Source: Lasiodiplodia sp. COLG20 (taxonomy: Eukaryota > Ascomycota > Dothideomycetes > Botryosphaeriales > Botryosphaeriaceae). From it: DNA of 64,000 nt. The stretch lies in assembly GCA_009801085.1 (NCBI GenBank), contig VNWV01000001.1, forward strand, positions 496,001-560,000, read 5' to 3'. Each line of letters opens with the position of its first letter. Position 1 is the stretch's first letter. A model generated the notes under the pieces. That model was given only the letters and a program-made list of their open reading frames with translations. It was not told the DNA's origin and searched no databases. A program made the translations under genes and the position numbers. Positions 55,116 to 64,000 of this stretch are shown here, piece after piece.

Positions 55116-55839
55116 ACATGAGCAAAAAACAAATACACGCTAGCCATCGGCTGCAAGATGGTACTGTACTATCCAAGCACCAAGAACAATGCCAAGATTG
55201 AGGAATGGAGCTGTTCTCCGCAGCCTCGCTCCATTCGCCCTTGCCCTACCCCTCTTCGCATCTAGGACCAGAAAAGGCTCCCTGCCGAGAGCGGAATCCA
55301 TTCGCTCAGCGGCTGCGCCATAGGTTGAGCCTGCAGAAGTATTTCGCCACAGTACCCTCATACAGCATCCGTAAAGGCCTTTTGCAGTGGCGGACCGCAC
55401 TGTTTCCGAGTCCAGACGCATACATCTGCACCTGCACAAAATTCCTTGTCTTCTGGCTGTAAGAGATACACGCCAGGTAGCTCTTCTCAGAACGCCGTCA
55501 GTGAGCGCGAAGACGCTGAAGGGAAGACGTCCAATGAGGAATCCGGAGGATGTGCGCCAATTCGAACAGGCACCATGTGTGACAGTTTCGTCAAATCTAG
55601 AATGTATGTATGCCCAGGTTCGTCATCTCGAGATGAATTACTGCCAACATCTCGACACAGCCACCCTTCGGAACAAATGCACATCAGATTTCAGAACTCA
55701 CCAGACGCTTGTCAAGAGTGAGTCCATCGGCTGGACCAACACTCGAATCACCAGTGCTCCACCCGACCAGTGCCAAGTTGACCTCAACAAGTTGGTTTGT
55801 TTTTCGTGTGTGGCATGGATAAGGAGCATGGCAAGGCGA
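55116..55839. other. Spacer between palindrome A and ABC transporter relic
   Basis: No recognisable domain. Might be more heavily eroded upstream sequence of the ABC transporter relic, but no motif proves it. Confidence 0.4.
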
Positions 55840-56345
55840 GCAAAAGCTGGCGTCCTGTTCCGCAACCCCGGCGTCTTTGGTTCCGCTTCCGCCCTCAGCT
55901 TGCAGGAGACTGTCGGATCCGTCCTCGCGCGCAGTTTGATCGTGTGTTCCCTACCGAGGGCGGCAAGACGGTATGCTTTGGCGAAATTGGTCTGAACTCA
56001 AGGAAGCTCCTGGATTACTCCGAGAGAAATGGATCGAGGAAGTGCGGTAATCCTAAGAACCCGGCTGGGTACATGTTCGAGGTGATCGACGCTAGCGCGA
56101 CCGAAAGGGGTCACGCAAGACTAGCAGAAGGTGTGGAAAACAAGCCCAGAGGTCAGGCCTTTCTAGAACGAACTTGACCGCATTCATCGCCAGAAGGAGA
56201 CCGAACCCGCCGCAGGTGACAGCGAAGTTGGTGGGACGGACGAATTTGCCGTGCCTTTCGCCTCGAAGCTCGATCATGTCACCTACCGCGCCCTCCAGAG
56301 GTTATGGTGCTCGCCTGGCTACATATGGGCCGAACTGTTGCCGGG
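55840..56345 (+). pseudogene. Eroded fragment of a PDR-type ABC transporter
   Basis: Frame-broken but clear similarity to the first-half nucleotide-binding domain end and following linker of fungal pleiotropic-drug-resistance (ABCG) transporters. In order: a weak AKAGVLF...SASAL segment where the Walker B region would be (55845-55905); QFDRVFPTEGGKTVCFGEIG (about 55931-55990); SRKLLDYSERNGSRKCG...NPAGYMFEVIDA (to about 56090). A frameshift then leads to KVWKTSPE, an in-frame TAG, NELDRIHRQKE, DEFAVPF, and RALQRLWCSPGYIWAELL (to about 56340). The order and spacing match the family. Signature and Walker A are missing or unrecognisable. At least one frameshift and one stop make it non-functional. 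It lies between palindrome copies A and B. Confidence 0.75.
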
Positions 56346-56408
56346 CCCACGTAGGTGCCAAAAGAAACCATCCTCCGCAATTATCCTCGGAAACAAGAGT
56401 ATCCGGCT

Positions 56409-56499
56409 TATGTAGGGAGCTGAAGCTACCATCCGGACGTAGATGTATATTTAATAATTCTACATTTACGTCCGGATGTTAGCTTCAGCTACCTACGTA
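56409..56499. repeat. Palindromic (inverted-repeat) element, copy B
   Basis: Left arm from 56409 (tgtagggagctgaagctacc, then tccggacgta) and right arm to 56499 are near-perfect reverse complements (a few mismatches). They enclose about 14 bases of A/T. The whole ~91-base unit could fold into one hairpin. It shares the core agctgaagcta...tccggacgt and the equal-length centre with copy A. It begins about 65 bases after the last recognisable codon of the ABC relic. Confidence 0.82.
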
Positions 56500-56620
56500 A
56501 CGACCTCACATGCTGATAGAAATTAGTTACGATGGCTCATATTTTTCAGCACCCACTGTGGGGTCTCGTGTCAGTCTTGTTCATCCGATCCGCCAAACGT
56601 TGTCTCGGCCCACACGGGCA

Positions 56621-56628
56621 AAAAAAAT
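56621..56628 (-). terminator. Pol III terminator of 5S rRNA
   Basis: An A-run on the + strand (T-run on the minus strand) starts about 7 bases downstream of the 5S 3' end, the expected place and form for an RNA polymerase III stop. Confidence 0.5.
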
Positions 56629-56634
56629 TGCAAA

Positions 56635-56753
56635 ACGTACAACAGCCGGGATTCCCCAATGGTCACCCACTTGAGTACTAATCGGCCGGTTCGCAGCTTA
56701 AGTACGGCTGAGCGGACGGGAAGCCCTGCATTCTGCGACCTATGGTCGTACGT
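56635..56753 (-). rRNA. 5S ribosomal RNA
   Basis: About 119 bases on the minus strand. The 5' end acgtacgaccatagg pairs with the 3' end ttgtacgt (helix I). Conserved internal blocks are present: ttcccgtccgctcagcc, gattagtactcaagtgggtgacc and the 3' ggaatcccggctg. The A-box/C-box region of the internal promoter is intact by eye. A T-run lies just after the 3' end (the + strand has a poly-A run at 56621-56628), fitting an RNA polymerase III terminator. A single dispersed 5S copy is normal in Pezizomycotina. Confidence 0.93.
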
Positions 56754-57343
56754 GACAAAACTCGTTGTAAACTACGATTATATTCTCCAGTTTCCAAACA
56801 GTCGCCAGGCTGTCGACTGGCAACTCTGAACAAGAATGTAGCTCAGAAGTCCCTACATTCTTACGTGATTGACAACGTTACTTCTTAATATCATTTTTAA
56901 GCAGAAACCCTACTGCAAGTCTCCGAGCTTAGCAGCGAGCTTGCGGCACTTGTCACTTGCACTGTAGGTAAGGCGTGACTTCGTTTAAAGGAAATTTTTT
57001 GCCTGAATACTCAGTTGTGCAGCATGCTCATCAGGATAGATAAGAGTATATCGCCCAGTCGCAAGACTTTGACAGCTGCCATAATAGATCGCCGGTAGAG
57101 CAGTTCAATACGCGTTGTAGGATAGTTGCGCTTAATTTAAAGACCTGGGTTTAATGGTTCGTTTCTATTATGAGATGGTTGTTTTCTTCTGGGTCAATGA
57201 TCACTTGACGTTATGTTGGCGGGGCTGTCCCACTTCCTGCAGCAGCGCTTACAGAGAACAGCACCTTGTTTATCTCGACTTTTTTCTGTCACGCGGTATC
57301 AACTTCACTTACGCAAAAGAGGGGATAGTTGAATACTTTCGAG
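56754..57343. other. Spacer, 5S rRNA to HET gene 4
   Basis: No gene with support. A 122-codon frame (57154-57522) overlaps the HET start in another frame and lacks a domain; it could in part be an upstream exon, but no clean join was found. Confidence 0.45.
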
Positions 57344-59131
57344 ATGGAACTTTATCTCGCTCGAATCTGCGAACGCGACGACAAATCCTTGTACGTCGAA
57401 CGGAAGCAGACGTTAACCACCGAGGAATCTTACGTCGCCATCTCCCACGTCTGGGGAGACCCAGCTACCATCAAGACGGTACACATCGATGGAGTAGGAC
57501 CCGTCAAGCTCAGCCCGGGTAAGAAGGACTTCTTGCATGTTCTTCGCCGCCCGGACATATGCGGCGCTGGATGGTTCTGGCTTGATCTCTTCTGCATCGA
57601 TCAGAGCCCCAACTCGCCTATTCCCATCTCGGCCCAGCTCATGGCCATCCCGACAATCTACAGGTCCAGCGCAGTCGTCGTCGTTCTCATAGAATCACCC
57701 GTATGCGGCTCCTGGATAGAAGATGCGATTCGCGTTTCCGAATACAGCGCTATCAATAGCGACGTCTTCAACATCGAGGAGGCAGCCCACGCAAGAAAAT
57801 GCCCCAACCTCATTTTCATGGATCCGTGGTTCGACCGCGTGTGGACGCGACAAGAAGGCCTCTACGCAATGAAGCTCAGGATGATCATCCTCAACAAGGT
57901 TACATGCGCCCGGATTGCGACCGCGCCGGCTCAAGATGGAGACCGCTGGCTCGCCGAGCAGCAGGCTGTCGCCAAACGGGCTGAAGCAGCCACTTTCATC
58001 ACAGATAAACTGGCATACCACGGGATCCCCGACGATGGTGGCATCACCTCCGAATGCTTCTATTTCGACCTGATGTACAAACACCGCGTGGACGTCGCCA
58101 ATTACAGCGGTGAAGTCGGCCCTGCATCCGGCTACATGCCAATTCGAGATGCCTGGAGAAGCAACCGTACGACAACTAAGCCCCGAGACTACGTTTTAGC
58201 CATCTTTCCAGACATTGAGGGTTATCGGGTACCACTGAACGTCCGCAACTTATCCTTCAGCCAGCTGTTAGAGGATGCCTATGAGCAGGTCCGGAAAAAC
58301 GGTCGGAGCCGCAGCTTCATCTTGCCGAAGATACCCAAAAGCATGATCACCACCATGGCTTCGGACTCTGACCGGCCGTGGACAATGCAGGATCCGGCCA
58401 ACATATCACAAGCCTACGATTCCGTTGTGGACGTGAGCAGGGCTGGCCCAGTGGAGGAGCAGCAGAACGCGCCCGGCCGAAGAGCAGAGGTTTGGAGCTC
58501 TGGGATAGGTTCGAAAGTGCTGCTTAGACCGCTCAAGGTCAGAGACCAGACGGCATTAGAGGATCTCGTGAAGCTATGCGAAAGCGGCGTCGACCTCGTG
58601 CAACACATTGTCTTGGCGGCACCTTCTGGTCCTTTCCTCGGGTCTGCCAGAGCATTTCAATATGAAAAAGCCTTGCTCCATCGCTTCTTCGCCCAGAGAT
58701 TTGGAGAGTCAGCATTGAGGCAGTACTCGACTAGAGAGTCTTCCGGGATTTCTCCAACTATCCTACAACGACTCGGATCTCACGGAACTGTGAATCTGGA
58801 GAAGCTGAAGTATACGGAGGAAGCCTTTGAAGAAGAACTCAAGAGGTTCTTGGTTTGCTTGATGTGTGGGACTACTGTGACTTGCGCAACTGAGATTCTG
58901 GAGTTTTCAGATGTGGCTATGGTGGTTACGGAAGGCTCGCCTAGCGGTGGTGGGGAGATGTTGGCATTGGTTAATCGGATGGTTTTAGCAGCAGCTGATC
59001 GATATGAGCTGACTCTCGGAGGCAGGGGTTTTGAGAGCTTCCAGGGCCTTTTGCTACTATGCAGGACAGAAAACCCCGAAGTGGCTAGCATCGTGGTGGG
59101 CAGAACCACGATTCCGACGAGTCGCTCCTAG
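57344..59131 (+). CDS. HET-domain protein 4, N-terminal HET type
   Basis: Single exon, 595 aa from the first ATG (MELYLARICERDD). The HET domain starts almost at the N-terminus (about residue 30): YVAISHVWGDP, then ICGAGWFWLDLFCIDQ, PISAQLMAIPTIYRSSAVVVVLIE, and WFDRVWTRQEGLYA. This layout, with HET first and a long C-terminal region, differs from HET proteins 1-3, where HET lies in the middle. W-L-D-L-F-C-I replaces the usual W-I-D-S-L-C-I. The C-terminal ~350 residues have no domain I recognise (PRDYVLAIFPDIEGYRVP is typical of the HET downstream segment). An upstream exon cannot be excluded. It sits beside the 5S gene and the ABC relic. Function by family: programmed cell death on non-self recognition. 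Confidence 0.85.
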   Translation: MELYLARICERDDKSLYVERKQTLTTEESYVAISHVWGDPATIKTVHIDGVGPVKLSPGKKDFLHVLRRPDICGAGWFWLDLFCIDQSPNSPIPISAQLMAIPTIYRSSAVVVVLIESPVCGSWIEDAIRVSEYSAINSDVFNIEEAAHARKCPNLIFMDPWFDRVWTRQEGLYAMKLRMIILNKVTCARIATAPAQDGDRWLAEQQAVAKRAEAATFITDKLAYHGIPDDGGITSECFYFDLMYKHRVDVANYSGEVGPASGYMPIRDAWRSNRTTTKPRDYVLAIFPDIEGYRVPLNVRNLSFSQLLEDAYEQVRKNGRSRSFILPKIPKSMITTMASDSDRPWTMQDPANISQAYDSVVDVSRAGPVEEQQNAPGRRAEVWSSGIGSKVLLRPLKVRDQTALEDLVKLCESGVDLVQHIVLAAPSGPFLGSARAFQYEKALLHRFFAQRFGESALRQYSTRESSGISPTILQRLGSHGTVNLEKLKYTEEAFEEELKRFLVCLMCGTTVTCATEILEFSDVAMVVTEGSPSGGGEMLALVNRMVLAAADRYELTLGGRGFESFQGLLLLCRTENPEVASIVVGRTTIPTSRS

Positions 59132-59822
59132 AGTATTCATTGTAATTAGCTGGAGGTGTTCGATTCTCTGCGTTGAAGGCAGCACTACTCCCATCATTTA
59201 TGTCATCCCTCTGGCTTCCGCTCCAGATCCCAGCACCCAGTCAATGCGCGGAACCGCAAATGTGAATTGACTTTCCCCCAAGTCTGCCGATTACTCTTCG
59301 ATTGTTGCATGTTTCTCCGTCTTGACGATCGAGATTAAGATCTCGCGCGCGTATGTGGTTTCTGACCTCGACGACGTATCCAAGATGATTAAATCTGCTT
59401 AAGAACACCAAATCCTCGGATCGTCAAAAGAGATGCAACCGCCCATAAAGACAATGATACCATATCCCCACATGCCCTGTTGTTTTACACAAGTCCGTTT
59501 CTCAAGGAAAAAAGACAGCAATATTCACAAGCAAACAGCGCAACTTAGAAAAAAAGGCCGAGACTGCCGGAACCCACGAAGTTCAAGAAAGAAATATTTA
59601 CAACATACAGTTTTGCTTCGTAGAAATACTGACCAAAACCTCACAAACCGTTCCTCATATCAGATCCGCACGTCTTTAACGCTCACACACAAGCGACCTA
59701 ACCCAAGAATGACCCAACTTTACTGCCGCCCACTGCTGTCATACTCCTGTACATTTCTCTCTCTTTTCACGACAGCTTTTGGAAAGCGGCAAATCTAGCC
59801 ACTAGCATCATGGATCCTTCTC
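59132..59822. other. Intergenic, convergent
   Basis: Between the stops of HET gene 4 (+) and the CPS1 homologue (-). Likely 3' UTRs only; no gene is seen. Confidence 0.55.
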
Positions 59823-62800
59823 TCAGCGGTTTAGGTTCATGTGCATCAACGCCTCCTGCGGCCACTCGTCGCTCTCAACGCTGCTCCTGTTCGCCACCCT
59901 CAACCCACCACCCGCTCCGCCGATCCTGCCACTGTCACCCTCGATGTCAGCCGGCAAACTCAGAAACGGCTTGCTCGCATAACTCGGCTGCGGCGCCTGC
60001 TCATTTCCTTCTTCGTTTTGCATGCTGTACCCCTGGTGCTGTTGCTGAAAATGCTGCTGCTGCCAAGCAGGGTCGTACGCCTGCCCTTGCCACTGCTGCT
60101 GCTGCTGCTGCATCTGACCGGGAGGCATGTCAATCATGCTCGGTCTACGGCTCTGCTGGATTGAGTTCTGACCGCTGTTGGTATAGCCGTTGTCGAAGAC
60201 GCCCGCCATGTCGACGGGAGAGTAGTCCATCATGCCGCTGCCGGGGCCAGCCATGGCAGGAGGCTGCAGGTGCGGATACCCCTGCTGATGGTGCTCTGCC
60301 GTCGGGGTGCGTGCGTCATCACCCTCACCTGGGGTGGGGATCTCTTGGATGCCTGGTTGAAGCCCGAAGCCTGCTTGTTGCTGCTGGTGAATTTGCAGCG
60401 GGGAAGGTAGGCTGGGGTCAGGCAAAGCCGAGGCAGAGGTGACCTTGCGAAGACTGCTGGGTCGCTTGATACTGCCGTTCCTGCTGCCCTGTGGCTGCTG
60501 TTGCATCATACTCATATGACGCGCACCGCCCGTATTTTCTTCAGCCACTTCGGTGAGCTGGCTGTCCGCGCCATCGGGGTCGCGGATGCTGAATTGCGCA
60601 ATGGTGCGCATCTTGCGTGTCACCCAGGTCGCCAGGATTTTACCACGCTGCTTTTCGCCCAGTCTGGAGCGCGGGAAGTCTCCCTTGGAAACAAACGCAA
60701 CAATGTCCGTGACGATATGGTGCTCATTCAGCACGGCGTTCACAATGACGGGCACCATCGATGCAAGGAAGTTCTTGCGGAAGATCTCCACAAGAATGAC
60801 GATCATCCCGCCCGCTTGGAACACGGCGCTATTCGTCTATTAGCTCTACACCCTTGCTGATGATGACGCACTGTTTGACCACTTACCAGCCTCCTGAAAC
60901 GATGTTGCGGTGGCACCGTTCCACCGAGTATTCAATATCCATCGGGAAATGGCTCAATCCGTTGACCTCGAAGGTCTCGCCAATGCTTCCCAGCACAAAC
61001 AGACACTGCATGTCTACCATGGTGCCTCCGGGGCCAATGGGCCTGGCGACATTGTGCAAGAAACCAAGATCTCCAGTACGCATGTACCTAACATTCGAGT
61101 CGCCATCAACGGTCCGACCGTTGAACCTCTCGACATCGAAGAGGTCCTTTGAGCCATAGAAGCTGTGGGCATTCGCTTCTGACTGTACCCAAATTTCGCC
61201 ATACTCCCCATTGAGGCAAAGACGATTGGTTTCTGGGTTAACAATGGAAATCTGCGTGCTAACAGGAACCATGCCTGAGTCTTGGACAAGCAGACTGAAT
61301 GGCTCGGTATCAGGATCAACAGGGACAATGAGACCCCTACGGAGAGCGTTCATATCAAGCCACAATTCAATTGGCTCAATGCACATGTATGACCGGGAGG
61401 CAACCATGGGGTTCAACACATGCGAATAAATGGTGTTGATGGCAGTCCTCTCAAGACCGGCAGCCGCGAAGTGCAGTCGCACTTTCTGGTCTGTGTGAGG
61501 GTCAGCAAACGAGCGAGCCCAAAAGGGGGACGACAGCAAGGACTTACAAACATCCACACGTGGCCTTCCGTCAGTCGAGATCATAAGATTCTTGAGCTCG
61601 TGCAAAGCAGCGCTCTTGCCAGCATTGTGTCCCATGGCGAAATCCAACATTTGGCTAGTCGCATATGTATCCTTGATCTTATACCGCGACAAAGTCTGGA
61701 ACAGAATGTTGGGGTTCTGTGCAAAGTCCACTGGCGAAACCAGGTACGTCGGGGCAGCTGCAAAGGCTGTTAGCGGTGCAAGTGCAAACGAGAGCCTAAA
61801 ACTTACCCAAAAATATGCCCATGAGGCAAGTGTGAATGAAACCTAGACCAATCGTACTTCGTACGCAACCAAGGACAGGCCGGGTGCTCGTCATCTGGCA
61901 GGTCTCCTTCTGAACTTTGCAAAGCGCCATCAAAGTATCATGGCCTAGCTGCACGGCAACTCGCCGTTGGTCAGGTGTCCAGTATGTCCAGATGAGAACC
62001 GGATAGCCGGGCTGGACCCACGCAGGCCGGATAGTCAAATTGAGATCGCGGCAGCCCTGTGACTGCTTGGATGGCTTCGACGTGTTGTAGGTGTGAGGCA
62101 TGCTGACCTTCAGCGCAGTAGCCGTCTGTTTGAGATGCTGTGAGACGGCCTTTTGCTTGAGCACATGGTCAACTTCGTTGTTGACAATGATTGCCTTGAT
62201 CTTATAATCAGCAACCATGTGCAGTAAGGCGGGCGCATCCTCTCCCAGACGGTTCTGGTCCAAAATTGGCATGGGGATTGCGACCAAGCCAAGTACGAAA
62301 CAGGCATGGATCGCATACACGAAGTCCTCCGAATGCGTGTACATGAGGACCAGGTGATCGCCGGGGATAACTTTGACCTTGTTTTTCAGATAGATGGCAA
62401 CGGATGCGACCTTCAAATCAAACTTGCGCCAGTTTATGCCCTTGCCTTCTTTTCCTCTACCGTCTATTGTGCAATAAGCCAGTTCTTCTGCTTGTCTTGA
62501 TACACGCCATTGTATAAGGTCGTGAATGTTGCTGAATTGGTTAAGCGGCGTTGATGTGCGGTCATCAATGACGACTTCACGATAGTCAACTCCAGAGTAT
62601 TGCTTGTCTTGCATCATGAGCATGTCCTGACGAGCTGCGGTTGAGAGTGCAGACCAGATCCCGCCAGCAGGATCATCTCCAACAGGGAGATTCTGGACAG
62701 CCCGTTCAACGCCAAATTTGACATGGACGCAGGGGAGTTCCCCGCTGTCGAAAGCTTTCCGGCAGAGCATGTTGCCGATTTCTCTTCGTCCGTTCTTGAC

Positions 62801-63983
62801 CACCCTGGGCAATGTGTTCGGAGCGGTTGTCATAACGCAATAGACACGGAGGTGATGCTCTTGGTAAAGGACGTCCATGACGCGCTCAGAGAGTGAATCC
62901 AAGAAGGCAATATCCAATTGACGTGGGGGGCCGCCAGTTGTGGTCGGAGCTGTAGATGCAGCCTGAGTTTCGATCAAAACAATCGGAAGATATTCGCTGT
63001 TGACATGGGAATCAAAAGCGGAGCTATGCTACGTTAATGATATGCGCGTCTGTAGTAGCAAGAATGGCTTACCAGTCATATATCTTCGGAACGGTCTTCA
63101 TGATGCTCACGACAAGGTGTTGCACGAAGAAATAGCGATGTTCCGCTTCTTGCACGCCGTGCTCAACCCATTCGACTCGCTGCCGTATCCTATCCTCGTA
63201 CAGACCCAGAACAAAGATCTTGCCTTCTATGATGCAGCCTAGCAGACCGGTGCGGAGAAATTCAGGCTCAACGAGAACCGGAGTGGGGTTCCCTTCCATG
63301 AATCGGTAGGGGCGTGCATGGAAAATACTTTCTGTATGCTTTGGAAGCGCCCAGAACCCACCTGACAGAGATGGTGAGTCCACCCAGATTTCGCCGATCT
63401 GGTAAGGGGAGCACAGAAGATTTGTCTCGGGGTCGACGAGCGCTAACGTTGCGTCGGGGATAGGATAGCCGAAAGCTCCAACTCGGACTGTGCCGGGCTC
63501 ATTGGATCTCCTCTTCACCTCTTCGCCCATAGCAAGGACAACAACCTCGTTGGTTTTGAGAGCTTCCTTGTCAAGGAGAGCTTCGCTCAGCTCAGTGCGG
63601 CTCTTCTGCTTATTCGACTTCTTCGACGTTGCACCGCCACCACCAATCAAGCTGCTATAGCCATTGGCAGCTGACGCCTCGAGCGCCTTGTCCTTTTCGT
63701 CTTCGGCGTCTTCTGGTTCAGGGTCCACGCTCAGAGGGCACCCCATTCTTTCTTCGCCACCAAGCCAATCTCTGACTGAGATGATCATGCCTCCGTGCTC
63801 TGGCAAGCAAAGTATGGGTGCTACGAGCTCTCGCGCTCTTGGGTTCCGCATGGGACGCAGCCATCTGTCCGCTAGGACTTCATGAAACTCGCAATCGATG
63901 GTCAAAGTGTCGATGAGACATATCTTGACAGAGGAAAAGTTGGGCTCGGTATTCTTTTTGAAATTTCTGGTGGCCATGGGGTC
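59823..63983 (-). CDS. CPS1: CPS1-like AMP-binding (adenylate-forming, DIP2-related) protein, 5' part outside window
   Basis: Five exons are visible, complement(59823-60828, 60887-61490, 61548-61757, 61807-63023, 63073-63983), giving the last ~1315 residues. The first visible exon follows a caacag acceptor at 63984-63985, and the frame is open at that point (DPMATRNF), so the ATG at 63977 is probably not the true start. The protein has adenylate-forming domains: end of the first (FGYPIPDATLALVDPETNLLCSPYQIGEIWVDSPSLSGGF, FLRTGLLGCIIEGKIFVLG), then a complete second one (FVYAIHACFVLGLVAIPMPI, IWTYWTPDQRRVAVQLGHDTL, LNGEYGEIWVQSEANA, YMRTGDLGFLH). The Q- and P-rich tail after about residue 1090 is disordered. 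Homologues are fungal CPS1 (reported as a general virulence factor) and animal DIP2. Biochemical activity is not firmly known. Introns are all GT..AG and in phase. Confidence 0.9.
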
Positions 63984-64000
63984 CTGTTGATAATTGTATG

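Noticed and set aside
57085..57170. Possible tRNA (ggtagagca motif)
   Set aside because: No T-arm or acceptor pairing could be found around it.
59823..63983. Reading the CPS1 homologue as a nonribosomal peptide synthetase
   Set aside because: Adenylate-forming domains are present, but no carrier-protein serine motif or condensation HHxxxDG was seen.

Overview
The window is nuclear DNA from a filamentous ascomycete (Pezizomycotina). The evidence is short 50-150 nt introns with GT..AG ends, four HET-domain genes, a CPS1-type adenylate-forming protein, an Ecm33-like GPI wall protein, a fungal DUF3669 protein, and a single dispersed 5S rRNA gene. A Dothideomycete is the likeliest source, but that is an inference from gene content only.

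Layout, left to right. 0.9-11.7 kb, all on the + strand: a secreted thaumatin-like protein, a cytosolic GH2 beta-mannosidase, a Zn2Cys6 regulator with a polyglutamine tail, and phosphatidylinositol synthase. 13.0-25.1 kb is accessory: a HET protein, a secreted serine beta-lactamase-like hydrolase, a DUF3669 protein (-), a second HET protein, and a Dal5-like MFS permease (-). 25.1-27.7 kb is an AT-rich gap. 27.7-32.7 kb: a secreted beta-helix protein, an ankyrin gene broken by one in-frame stop, and an Ecm33-like GPI protein. 33.3-36.2 kb: a damaged intron-containing tRNA-Arg(UCU) and a third HET gene.

36.8-51.1 kb is mainly housekeeping: a Mn-type CDF transporter (-) divergent from the DEAD-box ribosome-biogenesis helicase DRS1, a cytochrome P450 (-), an unrecognised coiled-coil protein (-), the U6 snRNP subunit LSm7 (-), and a nuclear protein with a late Cys6 cluster (+). 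51.1-57.3 kb is gene-poor. It holds an eroded PDR-type ABC transporter fragment lying between two copies of a ~90 bp palindromic element, followed by a 5S rRNA gene (-). A fourth HET gene lies at 57.3-59.1 kb. The window ends inside the 3' part of a CPS1 homologue on the minus strand; its 5' part is outside.

The genes form no single pathway. The pattern is a conserved housekeeping backbone interrupted by lower-GC accessory islands, where HET genes sit with broken genes, repeats and RNA-gene fragments. Exon boundaries were placed by hand from splice consensus and reading-frame continuity; all listed multi-exon joins keep an open frame. No searches were run, so family names rest on recognisable motifs.
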